DNA of 61,021 nucleotides from an uncultured Bacilli bacterium (GTDB lineage: Bacteria > Bacillota_I > Bacilli_A > RF39 > UBA660), in contig CAKOQM010000002.1 in assembly GCA_934101275.1 (NCBI GenBank), positions 1 through 61,021 on the forward strand, in the 5' to 3' direction. The translations under genes and the position numbers were made by a program. The number at the start of each line of letters is the position of its first letter. The first letter of the stretch is position 1. Of the stretch, positions 60,033 to 61,021 are shown piece by piece. The notes beneath the pieces were generated by a model. It had not been told where the DNA came from and did not search any database. It saw nothing but the letters and a program-made list of their open reading frames with translations.

Positions 60033-61021
60033 TTAAGCAAATGTTTCTTTGAACATTTCCTTAAGTTCTTTTTTATAATCGATTGCTAGTCCAATAATAA
60101 ATTTCGCATATTCTTCAGTATAGTATTCTTTTACTTTATCTAGATTGATTGTTATTACACCTAGTTTTAATTTATTTTGTTTTAATGCTTTTGTATCTTT
60201 TAAAAGAATTAGTCTTATTATTTCTTCAGTTTCTTCTGCATTAAAACAAGCATCATTTTTTTCACCATCATAATATGTTTCATAGTAATTTAAATCACAA
60301 TCAGTATAATCACTCATATATTTCTTTAACTTTTCAAAATATTTCTTTGCTTTATCTAATGTTCTTTCTTCACTATTCATAACTATATGATTTCCTTTAT
60401 CGTCTGTAAATAAAGCAAGTGATAATGGAGTTTTACATTCTTTATGATATTTAACTTCATCACTTAAATATGAATTTAATATATCAATATTCTTAAATAT
60501 ATAATTATCTCCATTTCTTTCTAATTCAATATTATCAATATAACGAGATATTATCTTTTGTTTTTCTTTTCTTGATAACATAAACCAATTAGACATTAAA
60601 TTTAAATAATTACTAGGATTAGTCATTAAATCTATTTTTTGTTTATCTTCAAATATTATTAAATCATCTACTGTGAATGATAAACTTTCATATTGTTTTT
60701 GTTCTTTAATCATTTTTTCTAATTCTAGTTTTCTATAATCAATATGTTTTATCTCTTTATCAAAGTCTTCTAATTTCATTACATCTTTTATATATGCAGT
60801 TTTTATCCTATCCATCTGTTTATCTAATTCTTTTAATTCATTCGTATAATCCTTTGTATGATTATCTAATTTTGATTTAATAAATGGTGTATAGTAATCA
60901 TTTAATAGTTCTTCTTGTCTTTGTAATAATATCCAAGCATCTAGTAATAAATCTTCTATTTTTTCTTCACTATAATATGTTTTACAATGTTCACATTTAT
61001 AGTAATAATATTTTTTACCAC
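60033..61021 (-). CDS. Large serine recombinase, C-terminal part (5' end outside window)
   Basis: The frame is open to the window edge, so the gene is partial. At the edge it reads KKYYYYKCEHCKTYYSEEKIEDL, the second half of the zinc ribbon typical of large serine recombinases. A coiled-coil arm follows (DNHTKDYTNELKELDKQMDRI...KLELEKMIKEQ), then FTVDDLIIF and SRKEKQKIISRYIDNIEL, found after the zinc domain in this family. The catalytic domain with its Ser is not in view. The C-terminal 150 residues are an extra Tyr/Lys-rich tail. It would integrate and excise the element that carries the relaxase. Confidence 0.75.
   Translation of the reverse strand, partial: GKKYYYYKCEHCKTYYSEEKIEDLLLDAWILLQRQEELLNDYYTPFIKSKLDNHTKDYTNELKELDKQMDRIKTAYIKDVMKLEDFDKEIKHIDYRKLELEKMIKEQKQYESLSFTVDDLIIFEDKQKIDLMTNPSNYLNLMSNWFMLSRKEKQKIISRYIDNIELERNGDNYIFKNIDILNSYLSDEVKYHKECKTPLSLALFTDDKGNHIVMNSEERTLDKAKKYFEKLKKYMSDYTDCDLNYYETYYDGEKNDACFNAEETEEIIRLILLKDTKALKQNKLKLGVITINLDKVKEYYTEEYAKFIIGLAIDYKKELKEMFKETFA

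Overview
The window is about 61 kb of AT-rich DNA from a low-GC, Gram-positive-type bacterium. TGA is a real stop codon (cas9 ends in TGA), and prfB, the TGA-reading release factor, is present with its programmed frameshift. The genetic code is therefore the standard bacterial one and not the Mycoplasma code. Gene content (AddAB, a FemX-like enzyme, YitT, AbgT, sortase with an adhesin, and ParAB-MscS-DUF951-YchF in the order common near Firmicute origins) suggests a host-associated member of the Bacilli, perhaps an uncultured gut lineage related to Erysipelotrichales/RF39. That placement is inference.

Layout. 1-8.5 kb: the end of rplL, three small membrane genes (one with a prepilin-like N-terminus), the rpsL-rpsG-fusA-tuf translation operon, a FemX-like transferase, gmk and a DUF308 protein. 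8.5-14 kb: addBA on the minus strand. 14.3-16.3 kb: a large anchored surface protein whose C-terminus resembles variable C-type-lectin-like domains. 16.3-24.4 kb: a complete type II-A CRISPR-Cas locus: a divergent tracrRNA, cas9-cas1-cas2-csn2 joined by short overlaps, and an array of 29 repeats and 28 spacers containing a duplicated eight-spacer block. 24.4-26.4 kb: accessory genes (a small ORF, a DUF4143 ATPase, an IS4-type transposase remnant). 26.6-32 kb: prfB, yitT, tilS and ftsH.

32-39 kb is an accessory island between ftsH and parA. It holds an Abi/UG-type reverse transcriptase with a terminator-like leader, an IS1595-type transposase abutting a broken ImmA-like peptidase, a MazG-like pyrophosphohydrolase next to a PD-(D/E)XK nuclease/DUF2075 helicase fusion, and a 523-residue unknown protein. 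It looks like a defence island. 39-48.7 kb: parA-parB-mscS-DUF951-abgT, ychF, a broken Rpn-type nuclease gene, a Bax-inhibitor-like protein, an SPL-type radical SAM protein, small CotF-like genes and LemA.

48.8-55.1 kb is a surface-protein region. One gene is split by a run of ten Gs just after its start, which is a candidate phase-variation switch. A second, related gene is broken. A thioester/Cna-B adhesin follows with its own sortase. 55.2-57 kb: fhs (formate-tetrahydrofolate ligase) with a coupled small ORF. From about 57.5 kb to the end is one arm of an integrative mobilizable element: a MobV relaxase, an oriT-like cluster of inverted repeats and the C-terminal part of a large serine recombinase that runs off the window.

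The most interesting items are the antisense arrangement of tracrRNA and cas9, the array duplication, the poly-G switch, the lectin-like variable patch, the uncharacterised reverse transcriptase and the nuclease-helicase/MazG pair.
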